From assembly GCF_000001735.4 (NCBI RefSeq), contig NC_003076.8, positions 558,001 to 622,000 on the forward strand: a stretch of 64,000 nt of DNA, written 5' to 3'. The translations under genes and the position numbers were made by a program. The DNA is from Arabidopsis thaliana (taxonomy: Eukaryota > Streptophyta > Magnoliopsida > Brassicales > Brassicaceae). Shown in pieces: positions 35,090-45,945 of this stretch. The notes beneath the pieces were generated by a model that saw only the letters and a program-made list of their open reading frames with translations, was not told where the DNA came from and made no database searches. Numbering within the stretch: position 1 is the first letter of the stretch; each line of letters opens with the position of its first letter.

Positions 35090-36330
35090 TTTTTGTGTTT
35101 TAAGTTTTACACTTGTAAGGTGATCAAGTACTATAGTGTACGTGGAAATGTATGCAATGATTACATTAATAAGCATAGTAAATTAACAAAGAAGAAAGGG
35201 TTGAATAATATAGGCCGACATAATTGTCTCTTTGATGAGTCGTGGAGCTTAAGCGTCAGAATTAAAGCATGCCTTGTTTGGTGCATGTCAATTTTTATAT
35301 ATTGTTTTCAATCTTTTTCATATTATATCCAAGAATTGTTTTTGCTTCCATCTCTGATTCATCCGACATTTTATCCGGAAATTATTAATCGGGAGTTTGA
35401 ATATTTTTGACATTATTGTACGAATGAAGCAACGATGAATAAGTTAGCAACATATTAATGTATAACCTTAATCGGTGAATTGCTCCGAGTTTTACGATTG
35501 AATTCAGGTTTGGATCTTCCACGTATTATATTGTAGGAAAAATATCGTCGCACATGAAAAAGTGAACCATATTATTCTATGTATTATCTTTTGTGTTCGT
35601 GATTATGTGTGGTTCACTAATTCCCCACTAATGGTAACAGGCGTGACATGAATTTTGGTAAGACCTTGTTTTTTTATCCTAATATTGTTCCACTAAACTT
35701 ATATATCACGCAATTAACATTCTTCATAATAGTGTGATTAATGCGAGACCATCATTATAATTATAATGTTTTGATCGTGCTAAGCTAAATCTTGTAATGC
35801 GGTTGGTAAAACGACCGGTGTTGACTCCTCCAATTCTAAACACGACACGGCGTACCTTTTTCTCTTCAGTGAGATTCAAGTTTTTTTGGGGGACTGAATT
35901 TATATACTTAAACTGTTTGAGAAAAATAAATCAAGATACGTAAATAGATGAAGTCAATAAAACATTTATGAGTATAAAAATTGTTTTGCAAAACGTAATT
36001 TTTAAAAAATATATAGTAATCAGAAATTGTTTTTGGCTACAATCTTCTTTTACAAGTGTTGAACAACTTTGGTTTAAACCTTTAAGTAAATCCGTTGGTA
36101 TCCGATGCTGGAATTGCCCGCTTAATAGTTTCAATATAAGAGTTTATATACACACATCTTCATACAAAAACAAAATATACCATGAAAAATTCTATATATT
36201 ACAAGTATAAATACAAAACAAAACAAACAAAAAAGTAAATATAATTAAAAGACCATGCATTTAAGGATCACTATTAAAACAAAGAAACAAAAATTCCAAA
36301 TACTAATTATAATTTTAAGAAAAAGTAAGT
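35090..36330. other. Intergenic region between convergent genes
   Basis: 3' flanks of the 7TM gene and of the small basic gene at 36334. AT-rich, with no repeat or frame I can support. Confidence 0.45.
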
Positions 36331-36333
36331 CAT

Positions 36334-36819
36334 TTAGTTTGGATCAACAACATCAACGGTAGCAGCACAAGATAATAACCTTCGAAAAATCCTTAAAATA
36401 ACAGAACAAGCTTGTTCTTGTTTGTTCTTCCTACTAACTCTCCTCTTCTCACCACGACGACGCGGCTTTGTACTCTCAACGATGATGATGCCATTTTCCT
36501 CCTTACTCTTACGTCGAGACGACGCTGTTCCCTTAACTCTCCCTAGACACGACGTCTGCGTCCCAGACGACACCTTCTCCGATTTGCTCTCGTCGTCTTC
36601 CCGAGAGAAAGTGTAGCTACGGAGATACATCTGTCGACAAGATATGCTATCAACTACACGGGCCGCCGGTAGGCCGCCTCCACGACGTACGGACCTGACG
36701 AACTCGGCGTCGGACTCCGGCCACTTATAGAGATTCACGTAGGAGGCACGTACAGGACGAACCGGCACGCGAGGGTCGTGTGCATCGTTGATGCAGCTGG
36801 AGATACACACTGAGTTCAT
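36334..36819 (-). CDS. Small basic protein of unknown function, 161 aa
   Basis: Single exon with the start at 36819 (MNSVCISSCINDAHDPRVPV). The first 45 residues contain VRASYVNLYKWPESDAEFVR, a block I associate with a plant-specific family that includes Avr9/Cf-9 rapidly elicited protein 146-like proteins. That link is from memory and not firm. The middle is Ser/Arg-rich and the C-terminal third is strongly basic (RRRGEKRRVSRKNKQEQACS) and could act as a nuclear localisation signal. It ends in an amphipathic segment (VILRIFRRLLSCA). G+C is higher than in the flanks, as expected for coding sequence. There is no signal peptide or enzyme motif. Confidence 0.75.
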   Translation of the reverse strand: MNSVCISSCINDAHDPRVPVRPVRASYVNLYKWPESDAEFVRSVRRGGGLPAARVVDSISCRQMYLRSYTFSREDDESKSEKVSSGTQTSCLGRVKGTASSRRKSKEENGIIIVESTKPRRRGEKRRVSRKNKQEQACSVILRIFRRLLSCAATVDVVDPN

Positions 36820-36899
36820 TCTCAATGTTTAGTTTTTGATTTGTGATATTACTTTTTTCCCTTCGGTGATTCTCTATCGTATATGTCTAATATATATGG

Positions 36900-37610
36900 A
36901 TTTTTTATTTTAAGGTTTAATAACGTGGAGGAATAAGTGAAGCTTAAATTTGAAGAAAAGATAAGTGGAATGATTAAGGAAAGGGGTGTTAATAATTACT
37001 TTCACAAAAAGAGTGATACTTGTAATTAACGAGCAGGGGCGCGTCACCCAGACACATTTAAATATTTAAGTTTGTACCCTTGACATAGAATTAAACGTGT
37101 CGGAGTGGTTGTGGATATTTTTATGTATTTCATTTTTTTTTTTGTCTCTTTTTCATATATTTTTAACAGTAGTTTTTGTGAAATCACATGTAATTACAAT
37201 CTTGTGTAGATTTTATAAAATAATTTTAACAAAAAAACTTACAAATGTTAGTTTATCTTAAAAAAGACATATACCTACTAAAATAATTTTATAGATTTAA
37301 TTTTCTTACTTAGTTTTCAGATATATACAAATTAAATTGTTATTGTGATTAAAAGACAAAATTACTAATTTTGATAATGAAGGAAATATGGAGTTTATTA
37401 TCTTACGGCTCACTATGCAATGGTTTATCTTCACGGAGATGGTATTTTAACGTGGTTGATGGACCGATTTCTCGGAGACAAGGGATTCTAGTTTTCAAAA
37501 CCGCGTGACACAAACCACTATGAGATATGGGTGGCCATACTCTGAGCGGTTCACTTTAAAGTTAATATTTTGGTGGAAAAGTTAGCTAAAAACAACACTT
37601 AGTAGAGTAT
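36900..37610. other. AT-rich intergenic region, start of the rearranged zone
   Basis: No coding frame or RNA gene. From here to about 42.4 kb no intact gene is visible. Confidence 0.45.
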
Positions 37611-37614
37611 TCGA

Positions 37615-37812
37615 CTGTTTTTTATGAAATAAAATATTTGTGTCAAAATGACGAAGATGAAAATAAACAGAGTTTTGCAAGATAATAAAATATTGATTAT
37701 CATTGAGAATCTCGTATCAGCGGTAAAAAAAAAGTTTAGTTTCTAACTAAAACAGTTTCTAATTAAAACCCTTTTTAAATTTTACAAGATATGTAGTAGA
37801 ATTGGTTATGGT
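37615..37812 (+). repeat. Direct repeat copy A (about 190 bp)
   Basis: Shares a long imperfect match with 38190-38372: AATATTTGTGTCAAAATGAC, then AAAATATTGATTATCATTGA, then TATGTAGTAGAATTG. This copy has a small extra block (AACAGTTTCTAATTAA) that looks like a local duplication. Confidence 0.85.
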
Positions 37813-38189
37813 ACTCACTTAAGTATCTATACGATTTGGTCAAGAGACTCTCAGAATTAGGATATAAACGAAAATATAACAATTGTGATTTGGTCAAGAG
37901 ACATTTACAAATTACAAATTAGAAGGCAAAGTAGTTTATTTCTGCAAACAAACATCTCATAGGTATTATCGTCATCTCACTCACTAACAAAAAAACAGAT
38001 AAAAGAATTTAAAGAAGCAAAACTATCATTACTACTAACAGGGCCGGTCCAAAATGTTTTGATCCCTAAAGCCCAATAAAAATTGCTTGCTTTAACACAA
38101 CCTAACATTAAACCCCATACAACATAACTTGGCAAATGCTGCTCTGATGAAGATATTAATTTCTCTCGTTTAGGAATAAGCGAATCCTG

Positions 38190-38372
38190 ACCGTTTTGTA
38201 TGAAACAAAATATTTGTGTCAAAATGACGAAGATGAAAAAGATAAACGGAATTCTGGAAAATAATAAAATATTGATTATCATTGAGAATTTCGTATCACC
38301 GGTCAAAAAAAGAGTTTAGTTTCTAACTAAAACCCTTTTTAAAATTTACAAAATATGTAGTAGAATTGATTA
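38190..38372 (+). repeat. Direct repeat copy B
   Basis: Second copy of the 37615-37812 unit, about 575 bp downstream and in the same orientation, roughly 85-90% identical by eye. Confidence 0.85.
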
Positions 38373-38450
38373 TTTTCTTAACTCTTTGAGTACATTATTT
38401 TGTCGTAGAACTGTACTGATTGTGAACATTATTCTTAACTCTCTGAGAAC
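38372..38450 (+). repeat. Short tandem duplication, about 57 bp period
   Basis: TTCTTAACTCTTTGAGTAC near 38376 and TTCTTAACTCTCTGAGAAC near 38432, next to the end of direct repeat copy B. Confidence 0.6.
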
Positions 38451-38739
38451 TCTATGTTGGGTTTTGTTTTTCTTAGAAAAAATTGGCAATGGATTGGGCC
38501 TCCACTTGAAACTACAAATCAGTCGTTTCAAGACAAAGAGATCTTTATCGTATAAGTGTATCATATGTATAACCAAACAAGAATCAACAATAAAATAAAG
38601 ATCAAACTGTTGCTACATATAAAATTGTAAAATACACATCTTATTGCATCATCTGGTTCTTATTTCAATATTTCATATCCAATGAACACCATTCCGTATC
38701 AGATGTTTTTTTCACAATTTTGTGACTGAACCCAATAAA

Positions 38740-38945
38740 GAAAGGTTTGCGTCTGAACCATAAGCATCTTTAGAATTTGCGGTTGAACCGGCTTACGCAA
38801 TTTGGGTTGTAATCTTATCTTGAGAACATTTCTTGGATATAATTTGCGGCAAAAGAAAAAATGGATATTTCGTTCGCATTATCGACAACACAAATGAGTA
38901 GGACGTTATCGACGGCATCAATAAGCGTTGAACATCTTTTCTGAC
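38740..38945 (+). pseudogene. Truncated copy of promoter and exon 1 of the 54.6-kb YkgJ-like gene
   Basis: The stretch AATTTGCGGTTGAACCGGCT with its flanks matches 54540-54670. The start region then reads MDISFALSTTQMSRTLST against MDMSLALSTAPMSRTIIS in the intact gene. The frame ends soon afterwards, and none of the Cys-cluster exons follow. It is a dispersed duplicate of the gene's 5' end in the same orientation, 15.8 kb away. Confidence 0.8.
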
Positions 38946-39754
38946 AAGTTGTAGACAAAATGAAGGCTAAGATTATGAGAACATTTTTTCTAGAAAGAAT
39001 ATTAACATTTTTCGTAAGATTTTTACGGATAACATTAATTTGTTTTATAATCAAAGCAATATATGTAATTAATGAGTATGAGTTTTTATGATATATTAAG
39101 ATTTAAATGTTTCTGGCTGTTCTTGTTCCTACAAAAGCCTTAGTCAAGTGTATAGATATGTTAATAAAAGGAATAGCATAACCGAAGTGTGCCTTAGTCA
39201 AGTGGTTGTTTCCGATCTGCAAGATAATGTCTGGTCTCAGGTTTGATGATTCAAAATTGATATTTAGCATAAATGAACTTTTTTTTACTTTAGATAATAA
39301 AATCTATTGGGCCGGCCCTGGACTCAGGCTCTAATAATCAACCAGGCTATAAAACGCTTTACATGTCATTTTATTGCTCTTATTGTGAGAGCCGTGTCTG
39401 AAGACAGTGTGAGACACCTTACGTGTCAGCACTGTATTGGTCGGTGTGATAATGTAAAAGCTAAACCTTCGATGAATCCGAATATCTTCCTGTCGCCGAT
39501 GAAGCTGAATCGATCTCGATGTATCTACTGCTGACGAGCTACTTCGTCTAGAATCGAGTCTTCGACGAGTCTCTCTTGCTACGGCTAACAGACCTGTCGC
39601 TGCTTCTCTTTTCGGAGAACTACACAGGCGAGCTTCTCTCATTTCATCCTCTTGTCTCTGGTTGATACTGAGATTATAATGATTATACTATTGAAGCAAA
39701 TTGTTTCTCCAGTGAAGTCTTTGTTGAGTTATAAACGAAAGATGTGAAGTGTGT

Positions 39755-40256
39755 CAATTATAATGGCGGATTGTTTTTGTTTCTCTGTTATGTTACTTCG
39801 ATTAGTTGATCGTTTTTTTTTTTTTTCGGATATTACACAACAGGTGTCTCAAATTGGTGTCAATCTTCAAAAGCGTGGTGTTTGGACAAGTAGTAATAGG
39901 TCCTCCTGGATCGGGCAAGACCACTTACTGCAATGGCATGTCTCAGTGTCAGTGCATCTCTCTAATGGGCAGGTTTCATCTTCTTTCTCTTTTTGGATCA
40001 AAGAAAGAAGCTTGCTTACTTGTGTACCTGTGAATCTCTTTGTATTGATTGTTTTGCTGTCCCTTGCTTTGTAAAGTTTAAAAAGTTGCAAGTTCAGTTA
40101 AAAATTAGTTGTGAAATGTTTGTTGCCTTGTCTTTATTTTTGCTAGAGATATTTGCAGATTCGTGAGAACTTCTCTGTAAGTATAATCTCGTTGTGTTAC
40201 TTTTTGTTGTTGTTGTTGCAGGAGATCCTGCAAATGATGCATTACCGTATCCATTT
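39755..40256 (+). pseudogene. Fragment of a QQT1-like GPN-loop GTPase gene
   Basis: At about 39873 the frame reads [19 protein letters not shown], then NGMSQ and SLMGR, the N-terminus of QQT1 (GPN2-type GTPase) with an intact P-loop GPPGSGKT. The initiator ATG is GTG here. The second-exon remnant DPANDALPY near 40226 follows an intron with a T-rich tract ending in CAG, so this is a genomic copy and not a retrocopy. Nothing of the remaining roughly 230 residues (G3 to GPN loop and onward) is visible. About 115 bp of 5'UTR-like sequence is also included and is shared with 54000-54180. QQT proteins act with tubulin in early embryo division; this copy cannot encode one. Confidence 0.85.
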
Positions 40257-40769
40257 TTAAGCCAACTCTTACAAAATGGTAAAAAGAAATCAGGTGTATA
40301 TTGTTTCTTGACATTGATCTTAGTTTGTCTTGGTTTGTCTCATCTTATGACTATGATGTGGTAGCTTGCATGTTGTATACGGTTGATACACACAAGCTTG
40401 ATTTCTCTATGTGCACTTCTTGTAGTTGCGTATGAAGAAGAACAGTGCTATCTATCTAGATTCTAGAGTAATTTGTATATAATAATAGAGTACTACCAAT
40501 TGATACTGAGCCTTAATGGGAGCATCTACTTGTCTTGTGTTGTTTTCTTTTTCTCTTCAATCATTGTTCTGTTATCGTCATTAGTGTACCTTCCTTGTTA
40601 AAGCCGGATTGTAGATATCACTGAATCCATGTTTCTTATATATATGGCTTTATTGCTGCAGTGTCTTTTATTATGATAATAATCACTTGATACGTGGTAA
40701 TATCTATCTATAGGATGTTTTCACTTCTTGTCTAATGTCTACTTACTATTTATTACGTGGGGTTTTCTT

Positions 40770-41290
40770 GCAGGAACTTGCGGCTACTTGTGCCACTGCG
40801 GTTAAGTCAAGTAAGCATGTAGATGGAAGAATAGTGACCAGCCGTTGAGTCAAGAGTGCAGACAGGTAGATCCTTGCGCTCTCTTGGTCAACTGCAGCTA
40901 CTTACTATCTTGGATCCTTGCCCTCCAAAACTGCTCTGCTAAAACGTTGGTAGCTCTCTGGGAAGATGAGGAACTAAAGTCATTGGCTCCTCTGGCTCCC
41001 TCAGCTATACATGGAAGACCATGAATGAATCTAGAGGAGAGAAGCTCAGCAACGGTCAACAGAGCATAACAAATGCGTATGGCTTCAGTGACGATCCCGG
41101 GCCATTTCTTAGATTTCTGAGAGAGACAGAGTGGCTGAATGAGAATGATCATAGACATTGTTTCTCTCTTGGTATCAAGAGAGGAGATGGTGAAAGTAAT
41201 CTGAATGTTTCTTGGATCACAAGATTCAAGTACTCTACGTTATGTAGATCTTCTTCTGTGATTCAAGTATATACCGATTAGAACTATTTT
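40770..41290. other. Coding-like orphan fragment, unidentified
   Basis: Balanced base composition unlike the AT-rich flanks, and an open minus frame at 41158-40898 ([20 protein letters not shown] ... RFIHGLPCIAEGARGANDF) with helical character. It looks like a captured exon piece, but I recognise no family. A plus-strand phrase SSKHVDGRIVTS at 40805-40845 follows a splice-acceptor-like TTGCAG. Confidence 0.4.
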
Positions 41291-41397
41291 TTCCTTGAAA
41301 GTACAGAACAAAAGTGTTGTTGAATTATTTTACTTGTAAAACCAAAAACATAACCAAGGAAATGAAGATTATGCCGTTAAAATTCTTCTCTTTTGGT

Positions 41398-41470
41398 CGA
41401 ACGTTGGAGTTTTTTTCCTGATAAATAGTGTGCAAGGCACGTGAGGGAAAAGAGAAGGAAGCTTGTGGAA
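41398..41470 (+). repeat. Direct repeat shared with 50455-50520
   Basis: AGTGTGCAAGGCACGTGA preceded by TTTTTCCT(C)TGATAA occurs here and at about 50480, with more similarity around it (CGAACGTT(A/G)GA before, AAGAGAA after). Confidence 0.7.
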
Positions 41471-41522
41471 GAAGTGAAGGCTCATTTGTTTGGTATGATG
41501 TGTAAATAAAAAAAAGGTTGAT

Positions 41523-41786
41523 TTGCGCAGAAAGAGACTTCATGAACCTGATGGTGTGCATGAAGCACAGACCCTCTCACTGACCTATCAAGACTCTAGC
41601 GGCCAACTCCATGTACCGACCGAAACAGGGGAAGCTCTGTTGAGAAAGCTGGAGACCACAATCTCGGACATAGTTTCAGGTTGTTTTTGCAATGTAGGAC
41701 AAGTGTTTGTTGACAGCTGTAGAAGTGAGCTAAGAGGACCTCCTCCTCATCCTCCTGCAAATATGAACAACTCAAGATGCGAGTAA
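41523..41786 (+). other. Coding-like orphan fragment, unidentified
   Basis: An open frame at normal coding G+C follows a splice-acceptor-like TTTGCGCAG. It includes HEAQTLSLTYQDSSGQLHVP, ALLRKLETTISDIVSG and VDSCRSELRGPPPHPP. It ends at a stop at the boundary of the 41773 repeat. It resembles the last exon of some gene; I cannot name it. Confidence 0.4.
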
Positions 41787-41885
41787 GTGAGTTTGCAAGA
41801 AACTGTCCCAAGCTGACGAGCTGTGACACAACCCATAGTTATTGTCTTCTCACGAGAATGGAAAATCAAAGAAAGATAAGGTTTG
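41773..41885 (+). repeat. Dispersed repeat, partner at 54217-54348
   Basis: GATGCGAGTAAGTGAGTTTG then AAGAAACTGTCCCAAGCTG and CCCATAGTTATTGTCTTCT recur at 54219 in the same orientation, with a small extra insert in the 54-kb copy. Confidence 0.85.
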
Positions 41886-41889
41886 GAAA

Positions 41890-42498
41890 TGCTCTGATAC
41901 AAATGTGTCTGGCTCTAATGGCTTGCATGATCACTTGGTTTCATCATAGAGGTGACAAATTCAGCATTTGTGTCGTCTTCACTTGTACTAAGGGTGTCTG
42001 AGCAAGAAACCTACCTACAGAACTAGTGAAGGCTAATATGCTCTGCAAAATGCAACATGTTCATATAACTTTCGAGAACAAAACGGGTCACAATAAGATA
42101 ACACAAAGATGAGATCGATCTTTTGTAAGGAAACACAAAACTAAACTAGAGAGCATGAAAACCCTTATCTAATGTATAATTCAATTTCACAATGACCAAG
42201 GCGAAGAATCACTCATTAGTAGAACCATGAAACAGGAACAACACTCTATGAACATTCAATTTTCCCATGTAAACTTAGTCCGTTTTTGATCAGATTCCTC
42301 TGTATTTTTTGTATTTTATTTTCAAGAAAAAAGAAACGAGGACTTTAAATTCAAAATAAGCAAGAGCGAGCCAGGCCACGTGTCAGCGCTGATGTGACTA
42401 ACGTCTTTTTGTGTTTCCTCTGATGATATATATTCATCATCGTTCACGCTCTTTCTCTACTTAAAAGAAAGAAAGAAAACCTCAAGAAACCCTCAAAG
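41890..42498 (+). other. Upstream region of the DUF627/DUF629 gene
   Basis: Intergenic sequence with a G-box-like GCCACGTGTCAGC at about 42376 and a TATA-like ATGATATATATTC near 42422, about 75 bp before the ATG. No other gene is seen. Confidence 0.5.
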
Positions 42499-44471
42499 AT
42501 GGAGAAAAAAGAAGAAAAGTTTAGTTCGGTCGCAAGAGGTTTGGGGAATTACGTCGATGCTCTTAAGATGATAAATGATTTCTCATCTTCCGCTGAAAGG
42601 GAAGAGAGTGAGGAGTTCGATCATCTTGAAGGTGAAATACTTGAGTATTTGGGGAAAAAATCAACGAATCCTGCGTTAAAATTCACTTTCTTGTTGGGTT
42701 CAGTTTCTTCGTTCTCCAAACTTGAACGCTTTCCTCTGTATGCTGCATTTTCTCTGTTGAATCTGGTCAGAGAGTACAAATCCGTGGTTTATAACAAGAT
42801 GGCTTCTATTTACACCCAAAAAGCTCTCCACTTTCTTAAGCCGATAGATCGTTTTCTGGCAGAGAGGCTGACATTGGAAACTTTAGAAGCAAGAATTGAT
42901 AAAGGTCCTGTTCCAGAGATGCCCGTTGGTTCTCCTCTCATTCGTATTCGGCTGGTTCCGGATACAGAGGATTATGAGAGGCAGAAGTCGTATTGGTTAG
43001 GTCTAGATGATGAAGGTTCCAATTTCTGGAAGGTTCCAATTTCTGAATTCAAAACCTATGTGGAGGCCAAAACTGGAGCAGTGAAAGATCTGGAGATAGT
43101 TCTCAAATATGTTAAGAAGAATCTGAAGTGGATAGCCTGGATTTGTAGAACTTGCTCTAAGAAGTTCTCTACTCGACAAGCATGTCACGATCATCTGGAA
43201 CAAGAACATGCTACAGGGCTTATACCGTCTCAGAGAATGCATATGCCTCAGAGGATAAGTGAGGATTGGGCTGATAAGGTATCATCAGTTAGAGACTGGA
43301 AACCAGTGGATGCAGTAGCTGCTGTTCAAATGATCAAGGATCAGTCTGCACATGTGAAATCGTTTGTGTATCAGGATGGGTGGTGCAATGACTGGCCTTT
43401 AGCTACGGATCAGGTTATAGCGCGCAGCCAGTTACTCAAAGAGATCCGATCACTCCTTGTAACCTTCATCCAACATAAGGTTCTCTCAGATAGCTTTCGA
43501 GAGAGGGTGGTGTATTCCTTGGTTCTAAAGCTTGGCATTTCAAAACAGAAGCTTAAAGACTGTCGCCTACTGGAAACACCTCAGAGTATCTGTTTTCTGG
43601 AGTGTGATGAACTCAACAGAATCCTTGTCTTTCTGCGGAAGATCAAGAGTAAAAGGGATGATGGTACTAATCTTGTTTGCCAAGCAGTGGATGGTTTCTT
43701 GCAGAGTAGTCTGTTTAGAGGAAAGATATCCGTTGACTTGCAGTTTTCGTTTCTACTTCTGGATAAACAACTGCTACTAGGGGAGCTTAAGCATTATGAT
43801 GATGAAGGAAAACTGCAGTTTCTTGTACCGAGTGATTACTATGGCAAGGTTCGTTCACGTGGTGATGCTATCTTAACGTGGTTACATGACAATGTGAATG
43901 TTTCACAAGAAGAGGATGGCTTTGTGTTTCCAAAACCCCCTGACGCTAACAACTATGGGATATGGCTGGCTGTACTACGAGCCATTCACCTCACCGTTAG
44001 TCTCTTGGTGGCAAAAATAGCTCGTAAGAAGCAGTTAGTAGAGGATTCCAATGCTTTGCACGAAGCCCAAATTCTTTGTCAACAGAAGAAAAAGGAGAAG
44101 GATGAAACGAAGCAGGTTCTTGCAACTCTTCTACCTGAAACATCACCAGAATTTTATGTAGCACATATAGATATCCTAAGTAAGCTGACGGATGACGACG
44201 ACATTTTAGCTTCCATTGGTAATCTCTTCTCAGGGGTCCTAGAAGAGGTTAGCTTCTAACAGCTCCTAAATCTTCCTTTTTTAAACCTGTTAAACCCTTT
44301 TTTAACCTAGGACAATTCCTTTTGCTGCAGGTTGCTGAAACTGACTCTAGTATCCTCTTGATTGAAAAGTCAAGGATTGCTCTACTTGGTGAGCTCAACC
44401 AACTAGCGTTTTTTGACTACAGATCTTATGTTGCTAGACACCTCAAAAAGTTTCTGTTAACCAAGCTCTGA
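42499..44471 (+). CDS. DUF627/DUF629 protein (UCH-related, no protease domain), 629 aa
   Basis: Two exons: 42499-44247 and 44331-44471. Residues 1-130 form the helical DUF627 region, with a TPR-like YAAFSLLNLVREYKSVVYNK and ALHFLKPIDRFLAERLTLET. Residues 150-560 form DUF629, with a C2H2-type finger CRTCSKKFSTRQACHDHLEQ-EH and the typical DWADKVSSVRDWKPVDAVAA and WCNDWPLATD phrases. The short exon 2 ends LKKFLLTKL. In the larger plant family these two domains precede a ubiquitin C-terminal hydrolase domain; here the protein stops before it, as in several small Arabidopsis paralogues. A role as a regulator or scaffold is possible; catalysis is not. It is the only intact gene in the rearranged zone, and part of its 3' flank is duplicated at 47.2 kb. 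Confidence 0.88.
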
Positions 44472-44494
44472 GTGAGAGAGGTTTTTTACCATAT

Positions 44495-44802
44495 TTGATT
44501 TGTGTTTGAGTGAGAGAGATATGTTCATTTTTCACTTTTTACAAACCAACAAGTTTAGAGTTACCAAATATTGATTTCTGACTCAAAAATAACTTGGTCT
44601 CTGTGAATGTGTGTTGTTTTTGCTGCTGGTTTGGATTAGTGCTCTTGCTATAGCTTTGAAAAGGTCTCGTTATGATGATCTTCACTGAAGTTACACGACT
44701 CTATAGCTAGCTTGGAACTATGCTTGAAACAGTTGATTTCATTTGTTGTTTAATCTCAAAACTATATCTATATATACATATATGAAGCTACGGATATTTG
44801 AA
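44495..44802 (+). repeat. Long direct repeat copy A (3' flank of the DUF629 gene)
   Basis: Matches 47182-47500 over about 300 bp with indels: GAGTGAGAGAGAT, GTTGTTTTTGCTGCTG(A/G)TTTGG, CTCGTTATGATGA, TTGCTTGAAACAGTTGATTT, ATATGAAGCTACGGATATTT. The copies are about 2.69 kb apart. Confidence 0.85.
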
Positions 44803-44840
44803 AACATATACAAAACACTAGGACCAACCTAACAAGTCTT

Positions 44841-45945
44841 TAGAGAGTCTGTCTCCACTGATCCAACCCTAGCTTCCACTGTTGAGATTCTTCAGAGAGA
44901 GTCTGTCTCCACTGATCCAACCCTAGCTTCCACTGTTGAGATTCTTCAGAGAGAGTCTGTCTCCACAGATTCAATGTCCGGAGCATTTCTGGTTCTGCGC
45001 TGTAATCCCCAGTAAAAGACAATAATGTGTGGCTGCTTTGTAATAGGTTTCTCTTAGTTCCCAGTTTCCACAATACATAGATATCTTCCCAGATTTCTCC
45101 AACCAACAGGTCTTTGTCACCTTCTTGCTTCTGTTGTTGCTAGCACACTCACCATTCTTAGGCAGCTGAGATGCTTTCAAAACCGATGACTGGATTCTGC
45201 CAACTGGTCCCTGGAAGCAGGAAGCTGTTGAGATTCTGCAGAGAGAGTCTGTCTCCACAGATTCAATGTCCGGAGCATTTCTGGTTCTGCGCTGTAATCC
45301 CCAGTAAAAGACAATAATGTGTGGCTGCTTTGTAATAGGTTTCTCTTAGTTCCCAGTTTCCACAACACATAGATATCTTCCCAGATTTCTCCAACCAACA
45401 GGTCTTTGTCACCTTCTTGCTTCTGTTGTTGCTAGCACACTCACCATTCTTAGGCAGCTGAGATGCTTTCAAAACCGATGACTGGATTCTGCCAACTGGT
45501 CCCTGGAAGCAGGAAGCTGTTGAGATTCTGCAGAGAGAGTCTGTCTCCACAGATTCAGTGTCCGGAACATTTATGGTTCTGAGCTGAAATCCCCAGTAAA
45601 AGACAATAACATTTGGCTGCTTTGTAATAGGTTTCTTTTAGTTCCCAGTTTCCACAACACATAGATATCTTCTCAGATTCTCCAACAGGTCTTGTCACCT
45701 TTGTAATAGGTTTCTTTTAGTTCCCAGTTTCCACAACACATAGATATCTTACCAGAATCTCCAAGCAACAGGTCTTTGTCACCTTCTTGCTTCTGTTGTT
45801 GCTAGCACACTCACAATTCTTAGGTAGCTGAGATGCTTTCAAAACCGATAACTGGATTCTACCAACTGGTCCCAGGAAGCTTCCATTGTTGAGATTCAGT
45901 GAGGTGTAATCCCCAGTAAAAGACAATAATGTGTGGCTGCTTTGC
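44841..45945. repeat. Tandem array: 54-bp and 292-bp units
   Basis: Three 54-bp steps (GTCTGTCTCC at 44847, 44901 and 44955) run into a 292-bp unit. The marker CACAGATTCA(A/G)TGTCCGGA(G/A)C occurs at 44964, 45256 and 45548. The first two long units are nearly identical and the third is diverged and broken up, with partial copies to about 45945. On the minus strand the 54-bp unit encodes an 18-residue repeat (SEESQQWKLGLDQWRQTL). Since 292 = 3 x 97 + 1, each long unit is read in the next frame, and two frames stay open through it. I recognise no protein family or known satellite. Confidence 0.9.

Larger units (their letters stand above)
38039..39320. mobile_element. Possible hAT-like non-autonomous element (ends only)
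   Basis: CAGGGCCGGTCC at 38039 and the inverse of CAGGGCCGGCCC at 39309-39320 could be short terminal inverted repeats of a DNA transposon. I find no matching 8-bp target duplication (ACTACTAA versus GACTCAGG). There is no transposase frame. The interval includes direct repeat copy B and a fragment of the gene at 54.6 kb, so a cargo-carrying element is conceivable but unproven. Confidence 0.3.
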
